Shown one piece after another: positions 1-9,795 of a stretch of DNA of 64,000 nucleotides. The stretch is taken from the NCBI RefSeq assembly GCF_003014735.1, contig NZ_PYAX01000001.1:853121-917120 (forward strand). Direction: 5' to 3'. The stretch comes from Saccharothrix carnea. GTDB taxonomy: Bacteria > Actinomycetota > Actinomycetes > Mycobacteriales > Pseudonocardiaceae. Position numbers and translations under genes: made by a program. The notes under the pieces were generated by a model. The model made no database searches and was not told where the DNA came from. It saw nothing but the letters and a program-made list of their open reading frames with translations. How positions within the stretch are numbered: the first letter of the stretch is position 1; each line of letters starts with the position of its first letter.

Positions 1-1127
1 CCCGCTCGCCACACCGCATACGTGAGCGGGACTCCTGGCCTGTAGGCGAGGTGCGTGGCCGATGGGGCGTCGAGGATGTGGAGGTCGGCGCGGGCGCCGG
101 GTGACAGATGACCGACTTTGTCAGTTTGCAATGCCTTGGCGCCGTTGAGCGTGGCGGCGGTGACGGCTTCCTCGATGGTCATGTGCATCTGGAGGACCGC
201 CGTGGTGATGCAGTACGCCATCGAGGTGGTGTACGAGCTGCCCGGGTTGCAGTTGCTGGCGAGGGCGACGGTCGCGCCCGCGTCGAGGAGTTGCCGGGCG
301 GGCGGCAGCGATTGGCGGGTCGACAGGTCGCAGGCCGGGAGCAGGGTGGCGACGGTGGACGAGTTCGCCAACGCGTCGATGTCGGCGGCGGAGAGGTAAG
401 TGCAGTGGTCGACGCTGGCCGCACCCAGCTCCACCGCCAACCGCACGCCGGGGCCTTCGCCGAGCTGGTTCCCGTGCACCCGCAGGCCGAGGCCCTTCGC
501 GGCAGCGGCTTCCAGCACGGCCCGCGACTGGTCGGCGTCGAACGCGCCCTGCTCGCAGAACACGTCCGCCCACCGCACGTGCGGCGCGACGGCGTCGAGC
601 ATCTCGCCGATCACCAGTGACACGTAGTCGTCGGCGTCAGCACCTGGTGGGATGAGATGTGCACCCAGGAAGGTGACTTCATCGACTTCCTGGGCCGCGA
701 TCCGAGCCGACCGCACCTCGTCCGCGACGTTCAGCCCGTAGCCGGTCTTGGTCTCGATCGTGGTCGTCCCCTGCGCCACGGCCTCGCGGACCAGCCGTCG
801 CACATTGTCTACAAGATCCCGATCGGAAGCGGCCCGCGTCGCGTCGACGGTCACCGCGATACCGCCTGCTGTATACGAAGTACCGGCCATGCGGGCCTCG
901 AACTCGGTGGTCCGGTCACCGGCGAACACCAGGTGAGTGTGGCTGTCCACCCAACCGGGGAGAACCGCCCGCCCCTCCACGTCGACCCGCTCGTCGGCCG
1001 CCGGCGCGGAGGCCGCAGAGCCGACCCACTCCACCCGGTCGGTGAAGACGAGGGCGGCGTCGGTGAGGCGGCCGAGCTCGGGGTCGTTGGTGGTCAACTC
1101 CCCGATGCCGGTGATGAGGGTGCTCAC
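1..1127 (-). CDS. hutI: Imidazolonepropionase HutI (C-terminus beyond window)
   Basis: Third enzyme of histidine degradation: hydrolyses 4-imidazolone-5-propionate to N-formimino-L-glutamate in the cytoplasm. About 375 codons are present before the left edge cuts off the C-terminus. An amidohydrolase metal-binding motif is visible (VDSHTHLVF near residue 60), followed by the family ETKTGYGL and VHGNQLGEG segments. I place the start at a GTG whose GTGA overlaps the stop of the upstream DUF397 gene, so translation is probably coupled. No strong Shine-Dalgarno sequence is seen there, which fits coupling. The hut operon to its right is interrupted by a regulator remnant and the DUF397 gene. Family assignment is secure; the exact start is inferred. 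Confidence 0.93.
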   Translation of the reverse strand, partial: MSTLITGIGELTTNDPELGRLTDAALVFTDRVEWVGSAASAPAADERVDVEGRAVLPGWVDSHTHLVFAGDRTTEFEARMAGTSYTAGGIAVTVDATRAASDRDLVDNVRRLVREAVAQGTTTIETKTGYGLNVADEVRSARIAAQEVDEVTFLGAHLIPPGADADDYVSLVIGEMLDAVAPHVRWADVFCEQGAFDADQSRAVLEAAAAKGLGLRVHGNQLGEGPGVRLAVELGAASVDHCTYLSAADIDALANSSTVATLLPACDLSTRQSLPPARQLLDAGATVALASNCNPGSSYTTSMAYCITTAVLQMHMTIEEAVTAATLNGAKALQTDKVGHLSPGARADLHILDAPSATHLAYRPGVPLTYAVWRA

Positions 1128-1309
1128 GAACGGAGGAACCTCTGCCACGCGGACGCCGAGAACGCCACCACGCCCGCCTCCGGGCTCTTCGAGTCCCGCA
1201 CGCCCACGGCCGGGCCGGAGAAGGCCACCTCGACGCAGTTGTCGTTGTCGGCGTCACCGCTGCAACTGCTCGTCCGCCAGACCAAGCCGGTGGGGTCCAC
1301 AACGGACAC
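1124..1309 (-). CDS. DUF397 domain protein
   Basis: A 61-residue protein with the DUF397 pattern: [20 protein letters not shown] near the N-terminus, VRDSKSP in the middle and a [10 protein letters not shown] ending. In actinomycetes DUF397 genes usually sit beside an XRE/DUF5753 helix-turn-helix regulator and act as its small partner, as in WhiJ-type pairs. Here only a broken remnant of such a regulator lies upstream (1322-1517). An in-frame TGA lies four codons before the chosen GTG, which fixes the N-terminus to this GTG or to another GTG three codons on. The stop overlaps the hutI start. Molecular role unknown. Confidence 0.8.
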   Translation of the reverse strand: MSVVDPTGLVWRTSSCSGDADNDNCVEVAFSGPAVGVRDSKSPEAGVVAFSASAWQRFLRS

Positions 1310-1321
1310 GAAGACCGCCTC

Positions 1322-1517
1322 TCATTCACGCTCGCCAACGATCCGCTCGACCAGGGATCGAATCCTCCGGACCGAGCGCCTGCCCGGGCAGGTCGTCGAA
1401 CAGCAGTTTAGCCCGACCCACCTCTTCCCGGTCCTCGATGTGAAGGGCGCGCTGGCCCACGTGTGCGCCGAGATCGGTCGACAGGACACTGACAACACTG
1501 GGAATCTCGCCACCCGA
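1322..1517 (-). pseudogene. Remnant of XRE/DUF5753 regulator C-terminus
   Basis: Directly after the hutF stop, and in the same frame, the minus strand reads PSVVSVLSTDLGAHVG, then HIEDREEVGRAKLLFDDL and ALGPEDS. These resemble the end of DUF5753 domains (consensus roughly VVYLE...LYLD.PEDVERYR..FDRL...ALSPEES). The match then continues one frame over as RSLVERIVGERE and a stop at 1322. There is no room for a helix-turn-helix domain, because hutF occupies the upstream DNA. I read this as a truncated, frameshifted relic of the regulator that normally partners the downstream DUF397 gene. The assignment rests on pattern recall, not a search. Confidence 0.5.
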
Positions 1518-2786
1518 TCAGGGGATCGCCTCCAGCAGGAGCCTGGCGACGTCACCCAGCTGTTCGTGCACGCCGTCGCGGGCTACGACCTTCCCCCCTA
1601 CTACTACGACAGAGACGTCCGACGCCGTCGCGGCCAGGACAATTTGCTCTGGGGCGGTGCCGGCGGTCCGGATCGAGTTCACCCGGACGGCGACGAGATC
1701 GGCCGGGGCGCCGACTTCCAGCCGGCCGGCTTCGGGCCGGCCGATGGAGGCGTGGTTCGTCAGGGCGGCAACGAGTTCCGCCGGCGTGAAACGGCCGCGT
1801 TCGCCGGTGCGGAGGCGTTCGTTGTGCTCCAGAGCGCGCGCCTCCAACAACGGGTCGATCACGGCGTGCTGGTCGCTGCCCAACGACAGCGGCGAACCGG
1901 CCTCCACCAACTCCCGCGCCGGGCCGATGCCATCCGCCAGATCGGCCTCCGTCGTCGGGCAGAAGCACACGCCGGTGCGGGTCGAGCCGAGCAGGCCGAT
2001 ATCCTTTGTAGACAAATGAGTCCCGTGGACGGCCGTTGTGCGGGGTGTCAGGGCGCCCGCCTCCGCCAACAACTCGGTCGGCGTGAGGCCGTACGCGGCC
2101 AGGCACGCTTCGTTCTCGGCCGGTTGCTCCGACAGGTGTACGTGCAGCGGCCGATCGGGGAACGCGCCCGCTACCAGCGACAATGTTTCACGTGGCACAG
2201 CGCGGACCGAGTGGATGGCCGCGCCGATCTTGGTGTTCGCATCACCGCGCAGCTCAGCGACCCGATCCAGCCACCGGTCCCCCGTCTCGTCGGAGAACCG
2301 CTCCTGCACCCCTCGCACGGGCTGCCCGATCCCACCCGCCAGATAGCAAGCGTCCAACAGGGTGAGCCTGATCCCGGCGTCGAGCGCGGCCTGTCGCAAC
2401 GCCTCCGCCATCTCGTTCCCACCGTGGTGCAGGTAGTGGAACTCACCCACCGCCGTCACGCCGGCCACGGCCATCTCCGCGTACGCGGCCCTGGCCAGGC
2501 GCAGGTACGAATCAGGCGTCAACCGCTCGGCCACCGCGTACATCCGGTCGCGCCACGTCCAGAACGTGCCGCCATCGGCGTGCGTGCGCCCGCGCAACGC
2601 CCGGTGGAACGCGTGCGAGTGGGCGTTGGCGAAACCGGGGAACACCAAGCCGTAGAGCCGTTCCACGCCGAGCGGAATCGTGTCCACAGAGGACACCGCC
2701 GAGATGACCCCGTGCTCCACCCGCACCAGCACCCGCGACGCGATGCCGTCCGGCAACCAGGCCCGCTCGCACCAGAAGCTCTTCAT
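1518..2786 (-). CDS. hutF: Formimidoylglutamate deiminase HutF
   Basis: An amidohydrolase-superfamily enzyme of 422 residues that deiminates N-formimino-L-glutamate to N-formyl-L-glutamate and ammonia. Visible features are the metal-binding NAHSHAFHRALRGRTH motif (about residue 56), the GEFHYLHH segment, HVHLSEQ, VHGTHL and a late SLGSDQHAVID motif, typical of the HutF branch of deaminases. The ATG overlaps the stop of the M20 gene by four bases (ATGA), so the two are coupled. Its presence implies the five-step histidine route through formylglutamate rather than direct formamide release. The closest alternative would be another amidohydrolase, such as a guanine or atrazine deaminase, but the operon context makes HutF very likely. 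Confidence 0.92.
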   Translation of the reverse strand: MKSFWCERAWLPDGIASRVLVRVEHGVISAVSSVDTIPLGVERLYGLVFPGFANAHSHAFHRALRGRTHADGGTFWTWRDRMYAVAERLTPDSYLRLARAAYAEMAVAGVTAVGEFHYLHHGGNEMAEALRQAALDAGIRLTLLDACYLAGGIGQPVRGVQERFSDETGDRWLDRVAELRGDANTKIGAAIHSVRAVPRETLSLVAGAFPDRPLHVHLSEQPAENEACLAAYGLTPTELLAEAGALTPRTTAVHGTHLSTKDIGLLGSTRTGVCFCPTTEADLADGIGPARELVEAGSPLSLGSDQHAVIDPLLEARALEHNERLRTGERGRFTPAELVAALTNHASIGRPEAGRLEVGAPADLVAVRVNSIRTAGTAPEQIVLAATASDVSVVVVGGKVVARDGVHEQLGDVARLLLEAIP

Positions 2787-3961
2787 CGCGTCAAGTGCTC
2801 CAACGTCGTCGCCAACGCCACCACGCCCGCCGCGCAGTCGTCCGCCTCGGCGAACTCCTCCGGCGCGTGGCTGATCCCGGTCGGGTTGCGCACGAACAGC
2901 ATGGCGGTCGGCACGTGCGCCGCCAGGATCCCGGCGTCGTGCCCGGCACCGGTCGGCAGCGCCGGGGTGGCGTCACCGAGGGCCTCCCGGACGCGGGACA
3001 TGAGACCGGGGTCGAAGTGCACCGTCCCGCCCCAGCTCTCCTCAATCACGCGCACCTCGCACCCCTCCTCGGCCGCCGCCTCACGGGCCGCCGACGTGAT
3101 GTCCGAGACCACCTCACGCGTGCGCGGCTCGTCGTCCGCCCGCGCGTCCAACCACACGTCCACCGACGACGCGATCACGTTGGTGCCACCGGGGTTCGGC
3201 ACGATCCGCCCCACGGTGGCCCGCGCGCCGGACGTCGCCGCACGGCGAGCGGCCAGCACGAGCGCGGCGGCGGGCAGCATCGGGTCGCGCCGGTCCTCGA
3301 TCACCGTCGCACCGGCGTGGTTGCCCTCGCCCGTGAACGTGTACCGCCACCGCCCGTGCGCGAGGATCGAACTGGCCAGCCCCACCGGCACGTCCAGCCC
3401 GCGCCCCTGCTCGACGTGCAGCTCCACGAAAGCCCCGATGGACGCCAGCGCGCGGTCGTCGCGGCCCATCCGCAACGGGTCGAACCCGGCCGCGTGGGCG
3501 GCCTCGCCGAACGTGATGCCGTCCGCGTCCGTCAACCTGCACGCGGCCTCCGCCGTGATCGCACCGGTCATCAGCCGCGACCCGAGGCAGGCGACGCCGA
3601 ACCGCCCGCCCTCCTCCTCCACGAACACCACGATCGCCAACGGCTTCGACGGCACGAACCCGCGAGAGCGCAGCAGGTCGAAAGCCTGCAACGCCGACAC
3701 GACACCCAACGGCCCGTCGAACGCCCCACCACCCGGCACCGAGTCGAGGTGGCTGCCGGTGATCACCGCATCCGGCCCCGGCTCGCCCCACCACGCCCAG
3801 AGGTTGCCGTTCCGGTCGGGCCGCACGTCCAGCCCCCGCCGCTCGGCCTCCTCCACGAACCACGCGCGCAGCTCCCGTTCGACCTTGTCGAACCCGTGGC
3901 GCGAGTAGCCACCACGCCGCCGGTCACGCCCGACGTCGGCGATGTCCGCGAGGTCAGTCAT
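2783..3961 (-). CDS. M20-family amidohydrolase in hut operon (allantoate amidohydrolase-like)
   Basis: A 392-residue zinc peptidase-fold enzyme of the hydantoinase/carbamoylase branch. It has [15 protein letters not shown] (about residue 90; metal ligands H and D), [15 protein letters not shown] and a [10 protein letters not shown] segment near the C-terminus. Annotation pipelines would call it allantoate amidohydrolase. It lies between hutU and hutF with overlaps on both sides (8 bp with hutU, 4 bp with hutF), and no HutG-type deformylase is seen nearby. I therefore infer that it removes the formyl (or a similar) group in the last step, yielding glutamate. That role is inference from position; the family call comes from the sequence. 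Confidence 0.85.
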   Translation of the reverse strand: MTDLADIADVGRDRRRGGYSRHGFDKVERELRAWFVEEAERRGLDVRPDRNGNLWAWWGEPGPDAVITGSHLDSVPGGGAFDGPLGVVSALQAFDLLRSRGFVPSKPLAIVVFVEEEGGRFGVACLGSRLMTGAITAEAACRLTDADGITFGEAAHAAGFDPLRMGRDDRALASIGAFVELHVEQGRGLDVPVGLASSILAHGRWRYTFTGEGNHAGATVIEDRRDPMLPAAALVLAARRAATSGARATVGRIVPNPGGTNVIASSVDVWLDARADDEPRTREVVSDITSAAREAAAEEGCEVRVIEESWGGTVHFDPGLMSRVREALGDATPALPTGAGHDAGILAAHVPTAMLFVRNPTGISHAPEEFAEADDCAAGVVALATTLEHLTR

Positions 3962-5600
3962 CGGTGCTCATCGGGATGTGGACGTCCTTCGACGCGGCCA
4001 CGTCGACCGCCCGCTGGTACCCGGCGTCGACGTGCCGGATCACGCCCATGGCGGGGTCGTTGGTCAGCACCCGCTCGATCTTCTGCGCGGCCAGCGGCGT
4101 GCCGTCCGCGACCGTCACCTGACCGGCGTGGATGGACCGGCCGATGCCGACGCCACCACCGTGGTGCAGCGACACCCAGGTGGCACCGGAAGCGGTGTTG
4201 ACCAGCGCGTTGAGCAACGGCCAGTCGGCGATCGCGTCCGAGCCGTCGGCCATCGCCTCGGTCTCCCGGTACGGCGACGCGACCGAGCCGCAGTCGAGGT
4301 GGTCGCGGCCGATGACGATCGGCGCCGACAGCTCGCCCGAGGCCACCATCTCGTTGAACTTCAGGCCGGCGAGGTGGCGTTCGCCGTAGCCGAGCCAGCA
4401 GATCCGGGCGGGCAGGCCCTGGAACTCGACGCGATCACCGGCCATCCTGATCCACCGCGCGAGCTTCTCGTTCTCCGGGAACAGCTCGAGGATCGCCCGG
4501 TCGGTCTTGGCGATGTCCTCGGGGTCACCCGACAGCGCGGCCCAGCGGAACGGGCCCTTGCCCTCGCAGAACAGCGGCCGGATGTAGGCGGGGACGAACC
4601 CGGGGAAGTCGAACGCCCGCTCGAAGCCGCCGAGCTTGGCCTCGCCGCGGATCGAGTTGCCGTAGTCGAACACCTCGGCGCCGCGGTCCAGGAAACCCAC
4701 CATGGCCTCGACGTGGTCGGCCATCGACTCGCGGGCCCGGTCGGTGAACTCGTCGGGCTTGGCGGCGGCGTAGTCCGGCCAGTCCTCGACCGGGACGCCC
4801 TTCGGGCAGTACGCCAGCGGGTCGTGCGCGGAGGTCTGGTCGGTGACGATGTCCACCGGCACGTCCCGGCGCAGCAGCTCCGGCAGCACCTCGGCCGCGT
4901 TGCCGATCAGGCCGACCGACAGCGCCCGGCCCTCGGACTTCGCGGCCAGCACGCGGGCGATCGCGTCGTCGATGTCGTCGGCGATCTCGTCCAGGTAGCG
5001 GGTCTCCACGCGGCGGCGGGCGCGTTGCGGGTCGACCTCGATGCAGAGCGCCACGCCCTCGTTCATGGTGACCGCAAGCGGTTGCGCGCCGCCCATGCCG
5101 CCCAAACCGGCGGTGACGGTGAGCGTGCCGCGGAGGGTGCCGTCGAACCGCTTGTCGGCCACGGCGGCGAACGTCTCGTAGGTGCCCTGGAGGATGCCCT
5201 GGGTGCCGATGTAGATCCACGAACCGGCCGTCATCTGGCCGTACATGGTCAGGCCCTCGGCCTCCAGCCGGCGGAACTCGGGCCAGTTCGCCCAGTCCGG
5301 CACCAGGTTGGAGTTCGCGATGAGCACGCGCGGCGCCCACTCGTGCGTGCGCATGACGCCGACCGGGCGGCCGGACTGCACGAGCAGCGTCTCGTCGTCC
5401 TTCAACTGCGCCAGCTCGCGGCTGATGGCGTGGAAGCTGGGCCAGTCGCGGGCGGCCTTGCCCGTACCGCCGTAGACGACGAGGTCTTCGGGGCGTTCGG
5501 CCACATCGGGGTCGAGGTTGTTGTGGAACATCCGCAGCGCGGCCTCGGTCGGCCAGCTCCGCGCGGTCAGTTCGGTCCCTCGGGCGGCACGCACCATCAC
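3954..5600 (-). CDS. hutU: Urocanate hydratase HutU
   Basis: An NAD-dependent urocanase of 548 residues, close to the usual length of about 550. It converts urocanate to 4-imidazolone-5-propionate. Visible motifs include [13 protein letters not shown] near residue 42, QSGRPVGV, the glycine-rich [16 protein letters not shown] around residue 170, YGNSIRGEA, the [18 protein letters not shown] region containing the conserved cysteine, and [12 protein letters not shown] near the C-terminus. The start ATG overlaps the end of hutH by four bases and the end overlaps the M20 gene, so the three genes form one tight transcription unit. Confidence 0.97.
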   Translation of the reverse strand: MMVRAARGTELTARSWPTEAALRMFHNNLDPDVAERPEDLVVYGGTGKAARDWPSFHAISRELAQLKDDETLLVQSGRPVGVMRTHEWAPRVLIANSNLVPDWANWPEFRRLEAEGLTMYGQMTAGSWIYIGTQGILQGTYETFAAVADKRFDGTLRGTLTVTAGLGGMGGAQPLAVTMNEGVALCIEVDPQRARRRVETRYLDEIADDIDDAIARVLAAKSEGRALSVGLIGNAAEVLPELLRRDVPVDIVTDQTSAHDPLAYCPKGVPVEDWPDYAAAKPDEFTDRARESMADHVEAMVGFLDRGAEVFDYGNSIRGEAKLGGFERAFDFPGFVPAYIRPLFCEGKGPFRWAALSGDPEDIAKTDRAILELFPENEKLARWIRMAGDRVEFQGLPARICWLGYGERHLAGLKFNEMVASGELSAPIVIGRDHLDCGSVASPYRETEAMADGSDAIADWPLLNALVNTASGATWVSLHHGGGVGIGRSIHAGQVTVADGTPLAAQKIERVLTNDPAMGVIRHVDAGYQRAVDVAASKDVHIPMSTDD

Positions 5601-7102
5601 AGGGCTCCCTTCCGGATCAGGTCTTCGGCGGCGGCGATCTCGGGCGCGAGGTGGCGGTCCGGGCCGGGACCGGGGACGTGCTCGCGCAGCTTCGCGACGG
5701 CCGCCGCGGTGGCGGGGGCGGGGTTGAGCGGTTTGCGCAGGTCCAGGGCCCGTGCGGCGGTCAGGAACTCGATCGCGAGCACGCGCCGCAGCCCGTCCAC
5801 GGCCTGGCGCAGCTTGCGCGCGGCCGACCAGCCCATGGAGACGTGGTCCTCCTGCATCGCGCTGCTCGGGATCGAGTCGACCGACGCGGGCACCGCCAGC
5901 CGCTTGAGCTCGCTGACGATCGCGGCCTGCGTGTACTGGGCGATCATGTGGCCGGAGTCGACGCCCGGGTCGTGCGCCAGGAACGGCGGCAGGCCGTGCG
6001 ACCGGTTCACGTCGAGCATCCGGTCGGTGCGGCGTTCGGCGATGCTCGCCACGTCCGCGGTCGGGATGGCGAGGAAGTCCAGCACGTAGGCGATCGGCGC
6101 ACCGTGGAAGTTGCCGTTGGACTCGACCCGGCCGTCCGCCAGCACCACCGGGTTGTCGATGGACGACACCAGCTCGCGGTCGGCGACGGTCTCGGCGTAG
6201 GCGACGGTGTCCCGGGCCGCCCCGTGGACCTGCGGCGAGCAGCGCAGCGAGTAGGCGTCCTGGACGCGCGTGCAGTCCGGGCCGCGGTGGCTGTCCATGA
6301 TCTCGGAGTCGCGCAGGATCTCCGCCATGCGCCGCGCGGAACGCCCCTGGCCGGGGTGCGGGCGCAGAGCTTGGAGGTCGGCGGCGAACACGCGGTCCGT
6401 GCCGAGGAGGGCTTCCACGCTCATCGCGGCGGTCAGGTCGGCGACGTCGAGCAGGTAGGTCAGGTCCTTGATCGCCAGGACCAGCATGCCGAGCATGCCG
6501 TCCGTGCCGTTGATCAGCGCCAGGCCCTCCTTCTCGGCCAGGCGGACGGGCTCGATGCCCGCGGCGGCGAGGGCTTCGGCGGCCGGGACCAGGTTGCCCC
6601 CGGCGTCCCGGACGTCACCTTCGCCGGTGAGGGCCAGGGCGGCGGCGGACAGCGGCGCGAGGTCGCCGGAGCAGCCCAGCGAGCCGAACTCGTGCACGAC
6701 CGGCGTGATACCGGCGTTGAGCATCGCGGCCATCGCCTCGGCGGTCTCCAGCCGGACGCCGGTGTGGCCGCTCGCCAACGTCTTCAGCCGGAGCAGCACG
6801 AGGGCGCGCACGACCTCGCGCTCGACCTCGGGCCCGGCGCCCGCCGCGTGCGAGCGGACCAGGGACTGCTGGAGGGCGGCACGGCGGTCCGGCGGGATGT
6901 GCCGTACCGCCAGCGCGCCGAACCCGGTGGACACGCCGTAGGTGGGCCGCTCGGCGGTGGCCAGGCGTTCGATGTGCGCCCGGGCGGTGGTGACCGCCTC
7001 GCGGGCCGCCTCCGTGATCTCCACGCGCGCGTCGCCTCGGGCCACGGCGTGGACGTCGTCGCGGGTCAGGGGTTTCGGACCCAGCTGCACGGGTTGCTGC
7101 AT
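5597..7102 (-). CDS. hutH: Histidine ammonia-lyase HutH
   Basis: First enzyme of histidine catabolism; it eliminates ammonia from L-histidine to give urocanate. It is 501 residues, normal for the family. The prosthetic-group region reads [13 protein letters not shown] (about residue 143), so the MIO cofactor would form from Cys-Ser-Gly rather than the common Ala-Ser-Gly. Other family segments are [42 protein letters not shown] and [13 protein letters not shown]. It is the first gene of the leftward hut operon. The divergent region to its right (7103-7249) carries a large inverted repeat that may be its control site. Confidence 0.96.
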   Translation of the reverse strand: MQQPVQLGPKPLTRDDVHAVARGDARVEITEAAREAVTTARAHIERLATAERPTYGVSTGFGALAVRHIPPDRRAALQQSLVRSHAAGAGPEVEREVVRALVLLRLKTLASGHTGVRLETAEAMAAMLNAGITPVVHEFGSLGCSGDLAPLSAAALALTGEGDVRDAGGNLVPAAEALAAAGIEPVRLAEKEGLALINGTDGMLGMLVLAIKDLTYLLDVADLTAAMSVEALLGTDRVFAADLQALRPHPGQGRSARRMAEILRDSEIMDSHRGPDCTRVQDAYSLRCSPQVHGAARDTVAYAETVADRELVSSIDNPVVLADGRVESNGNFHGAPIAYVLDFLAIPTADVASIAERRTDRMLDVNRSHGLPPFLAHDPGVDSGHMIAQYTQAAIVSELKRLAVPASVDSIPSSAMQEDHVSMGWSAARKLRQAVDGLRRVLAIEFLTAARALDLRKPLNPAPATAAAVAKLREHVPGPGPDRHLAPEIAAAEDLIRKGAL

Positions 7103-7124
7103 GTGCCCATCTCAACCCGGCGAC

Positions 7125-7168
7125 CGGATCCGCACGACCCGACATCCGCCGATCGTGTCTGGGATCCG
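7125..7168. promoter_or_regulatory. Inverted repeat in the hutH / ABC exporter divergent region
   Basis: CGGATCC (7125-7131) and CACGA (7133-7137) are mirrored by TCGTG (7153-7157) and GGATCCG (7162-7168) about a 15-base centre. It lies in the only gap between leftward hutH and the rightward ABC operon and could be an operator or an RNA hairpin in the hutH leader. No known binding consensus was recognised. Confidence 0.45.
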
Positions 7169-7249
7169 AGACGCCTCGGCCAACCGAAATCGCTCCCCTC
7201 ACGTCCTTGCCCACCGGTAGCGTCACGAAATCCACCATGGGGGGTGACC

Positions 7250-8188
7250 ATGAGTGTCCGTGTGCAGGACCTGACCCGCACGTTCCGCAAGGGCAAGGGC
7301 TGGCGGCCCAAGGGCGACCAGGTGACCGCGCTCGACGGGCTCACGCTGCACGTGCCGGAGCACGAGGTGCACGGCCTGCTCGGCCCGAACGGCGCGGGCA
7401 AGACCACGCTCTGCAAGATCCTGTCCACGATCCTGCTGCCCACCTCGGGCACCGCCGAGGTGCTCGGTCACGACGTGGTGAGCGGCGCGGCCGAGATCAG
7501 GCGCCACGTCGGCATCGTGTTCGGCGGCGAACGCGGCCTGTACGGCAAGCTCACCGCGCGGCAGACCCTGCGCTACTGGGCCGCGCTCCACCTGCTCCCC
7601 GACGCGCGGGCCAAGGAGCGCACCGACGCGCTGCTGACCCGCCTCGGCCTCGCCGACAAGGCCGACGACCTCGTGGAGACGTTCTCGCGCGGCATGAAGC
7701 AGCGCGTGCACCTGGCGCGCGGCCTGATCGGCGACCCGAAGCTGATCCTGTTCGACGAGCCGACCACCGGCATGGACCCGGTGGCCGCCCGCGACTTCCG
7801 CGAGCTCATCACCGAGCTGCGCGACGAAGGCCGCACCATCCTCATCACCACCCACGACATGGACGAAGCCGAAGAGGTCTGCGACCGCGTCACCCTGATC
7901 GACAACGGCCGGGTGCTCGCCACCGAGACGCCGCGCGGCCTGGCCGAGATGTCCGGCCTGCACCGCTGGGTCGAGGCGGAGACCACGCTCGACGTCACCG
8001 GCATCCCCGGCGTCGTCGGCACCGAGACCCGCAACGGCCTGCTGCGCGTCAAGACCACCGACGACCGAGCGGCCCGCGCGGTGCTCGACTTCCTGCTGGA
8101 CAACGGGGTGCGCTCGGTGCACGCCGTGCCGCCCCGGCTGGAGGACGTCTACCTGGACCTCATCGGCCGCCGCGGCATGGAGGTCTGA
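7250..8188 (+). CDS. ABC-2 exporter ATP-binding protein
   Basis: A 312-residue cytoplasmic ATPase subunit with Walker A GPNGAGKTT near residue 48, signature FSRGMKQRVHLARGL, Walker B LILFDEPTTGMDP and the H-loop ITTHDMDEA. A C-terminal extension of about 80 residues is of the type seen in drug or polyketide exporters (DrrA/NatA-like). The ATG at 7250 has a GGGGGGTGA ribosome-binding site just upstream; much longer frames to the left are artefacts. Two permease genes follow with a 2-base gap and an 8-base overlap, making a complete transporter. The substrate cannot be told from sequence. Confidence 0.93.
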   Translation: MSVRVQDLTRTFRKGKGWRPKGDQVTALDGLTLHVPEHEVHGLLGPNGAGKTTLCKILSTILLPTSGTAEVLGHDVVSGAAEIRRHVGIVFGGERGLYGKLTARQTLRYWAALHLLPDARAKERTDALLTRLGLADKADDLVETFSRGMKQRVHLARGLIGDPKLILFDEPTTGMDPVAARDFRELITELRDEGRTILITTHDMDEAEEVCDRVTLIDNGRVLATETPRGLAEMSGLHRWVEAETTLDVTGIPGVVGTETRNGLLRVKTTDDRAARAVLDFLLDNGVRSVHAVPPRLEDVYLDLIGRRGMEV

Positions 8189-8190
8189 GC

Positions 8191-8958
8191 GTGCGCCTGT
8201 TCCTGTCCGGTGCGCGCACCCAGTTCTGGCTGGTCCGCAGGCACCCCGACGAGCTGCTGACGCTGTGCACGATCCCGTTCACCGTGGTGATGCTGCTGTC
8301 GATCGTGATGCACGCGGCCCGGCCCGACCTGATCGCCAACGCGTTCCTCGCACCCACGCTGATCGGGCTGTGGGGCTTCTCCACGGGCCTGGCGGCGGAG
8401 GTGCTCGTCGGCGAGCGCTGGACGTCGACGCTGGAGCTGGGCATGGCCGCGCCCGGCTCGCTGCACCCCGTGTACCTCGGTCGGATCTCGGCGGTGATGC
8501 TGCTGGGCGTCGTCCCGCTCGGCGAGACGTGGCTGCTGGGCAAGCTCCTGTTCGGCGTGGCGCCGACCGTGCACCACCCGTGGGTGTTCTGGGCGGCGAT
8601 GGCGGCGTCGGTGTTCGCGATGGCAGGCACCAGCCTGCTGCTGGCGGTGACCATGCTGCTGTCCAAGAACAGCAACAACTACCTGAACTTCATCGGCTTC
8701 CCGATCTACCTGCTGTCCGGCGTGATGGTGCCGGTGCAGTACCTGCCGGAGTTCCTGCAACCGCTGTCCCACGTGATCTTCCTGTCGTGGTCGGCCGACC
8801 TGATGCGCGATTCCCTGGCCGCCGCGCCGGTCGCGGGGGCCGGGTGGCGGCTGCTGGCGATCGTCGGCCTCGGCGTCGCCGCGCTGGTCGGCGGCCGGGT
8901 CCTGCTCGCGCTGAGCCTGCGCCGGGCGCGCGAGCTGGGGACGGTGACGTATGCGTGA
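8191..8958 (+). CDS. ABC-2 type permease, first subunit
   Basis: An integral membrane protein of 255 residues starting at a GTG two bases after the ATPase stop. Several hydrophobic stretches are visible (for example LTLCTIPFTVVMLLSIV near residue 24, and others near residues 50, 95, 130, 165 and 220), consistent with six transmembrane helices of the ABC-2 fold. The segment FPIYLLSGVMVPVQYLP is characteristic of ABC-2 export permeases. It probably pairs with the next gene as a heterodimer driven by the upstream ATPase. Substrate unknown. Confidence 0.88.
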   Translation: MRLFLSGARTQFWLVRRHPDELLTLCTIPFTVVMLLSIVMHAARPDLIANAFLAPTLIGLWGFSTGLAAEVLVGERWTSTLELGMAAPGSLHPVYLGRISAVMLLGVVPLGETWLLGKLLFGVAPTVHHPWVFWAAMAASVFAMAGTSLLLAVTMLLSKNSNNYLNFIGFPIYLLSGVMVPVQYLPEFLQPLSHVIFLSWSADLMRDSLAAAPVAGAGWRLLAIVGLGVAALVGGRVLLALSLRRARELGTVTYA

Positions 8959-9745
8959 CCAGCTGCGGGTGCTCAAGCACGGGCTCATCGCCTCGTGGAC
9001 CATGTACTCGGCGTACCAGACGTGGCGGCTGTGGACGTTCACGTGGCTGTCCCGGCTGCTGATCCAGGCGTGCTTCTACGCGCTGATCGGCCGGATGCTC
9101 GGCTCGCAGCAGCAGGTCGACTACCTGCTCATCGGCAACGTGGTCGCCGTCATGGCCATCGACGCGACCGTGGTCATCCTGATCAGCGTCGGCGAGCGGC
9201 AGTCCGGCACGCTGGCCCTGATGGTCGCCGCGCCGTCCACCCACCTCACCGTGTACCTGGGCAAGGGGCTGGTGAACCTCGGCTCGGGCGTGGCCGCGTC
9301 CACCACGGCGTTCCTGGTGCTGCCGCCGCTGTTCGGGGTGCGGCTGCCGTGGCCGGAGGCGGCCCTCGTGCCGCTGATGATCCTGGTGGTCGGCGTGTCC
9401 TGCTACTGCTACGGGACGTGCGTGGCGTCGTTCGTGCTCGGGTTCCCGTCCGCGCGGTGGCTGGCGCTGAACGTCAGCTACCTGGTGCTGATGACGTTCT
9501 GCGGTGTCAACGTGCCGACGTCGTTCTGGCCGGACTGGCTGCGGGCGATCACGTCCGTGCTGCCGATGACGCACGGGCTGGCGGCGATCCGGGCGTTCAT
9601 CGCGGAGGCGCCCGCGTCGACCGTGCTCGGGCAGCTCGCGCTGGAGGTGTGCGTCGGCGCGGGGTGGCTCGCCGTGGCGGCGATGAGCTTCACCCGCATG
9701 GTCCGCCGCGGCCGGCGTGACGGCTCCATCGAGTTCGGCGGCTGA
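8951..9745 (+). CDS. ABC-2 type permease, second subunit
   Basis: A 264-residue membrane protein whose ATG overlaps the end of the previous permease by eight bases, so it is translationally coupled. It has about six hydrophobic segments and the ABC-2 landmark CGVNVPTSFWPDWL before the last helices. With the preceding two genes it completes an exporter. The operon ends at a strong hairpin (9751-9787). Confidence 0.88.
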   Translation: MRDQLRVLKHGLIASWTMYSAYQTWRLWTFTWLSRLLIQACFYALIGRMLGSQQQVDYLLIGNVVAVMAIDATVVILISVGERQSGTLALMVAAPSTHLTVYLGKGLVNLGSGVAASTTAFLVLPPLFGVRLPWPEAALVPLMILVVGVSCYCYGTCVASFVLGFPSARWLALNVSYLVLMTFCGVNVPTSFWPDWLRAITSVLPMTHGLAAIRAFIAEAPASTVLGQLALEVCVGAGWLAVAAMSFTRMVRRGRRDGSIEFGG

Positions 9746-9750
9746 AGTGC

Positions 9751-9787
9751 CGCGGTGGGCGCTCACCCCGCGGGAGCGCCCACCGCG
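9751..9787. terminator. Bidirectional terminator hairpin
   Basis: A perfect 14-bp stem (CGCGGTGGGCGCTC and its complement) around a 9-base loop lies between the rightward ABC operon and the convergent leftward gene ending at 9796. There is no long T tract, as is usual in actinomycetes. Confidence 0.85.
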
Positions 9788-9795
9788 TTGTCACG

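Noticed and set aside
657..3908. A 1083-codon plus-strand open frame
   Set aside because: Antisense to hutI, hutF and the M20 gene, all of which have clear catalytic motifs on the other strand.
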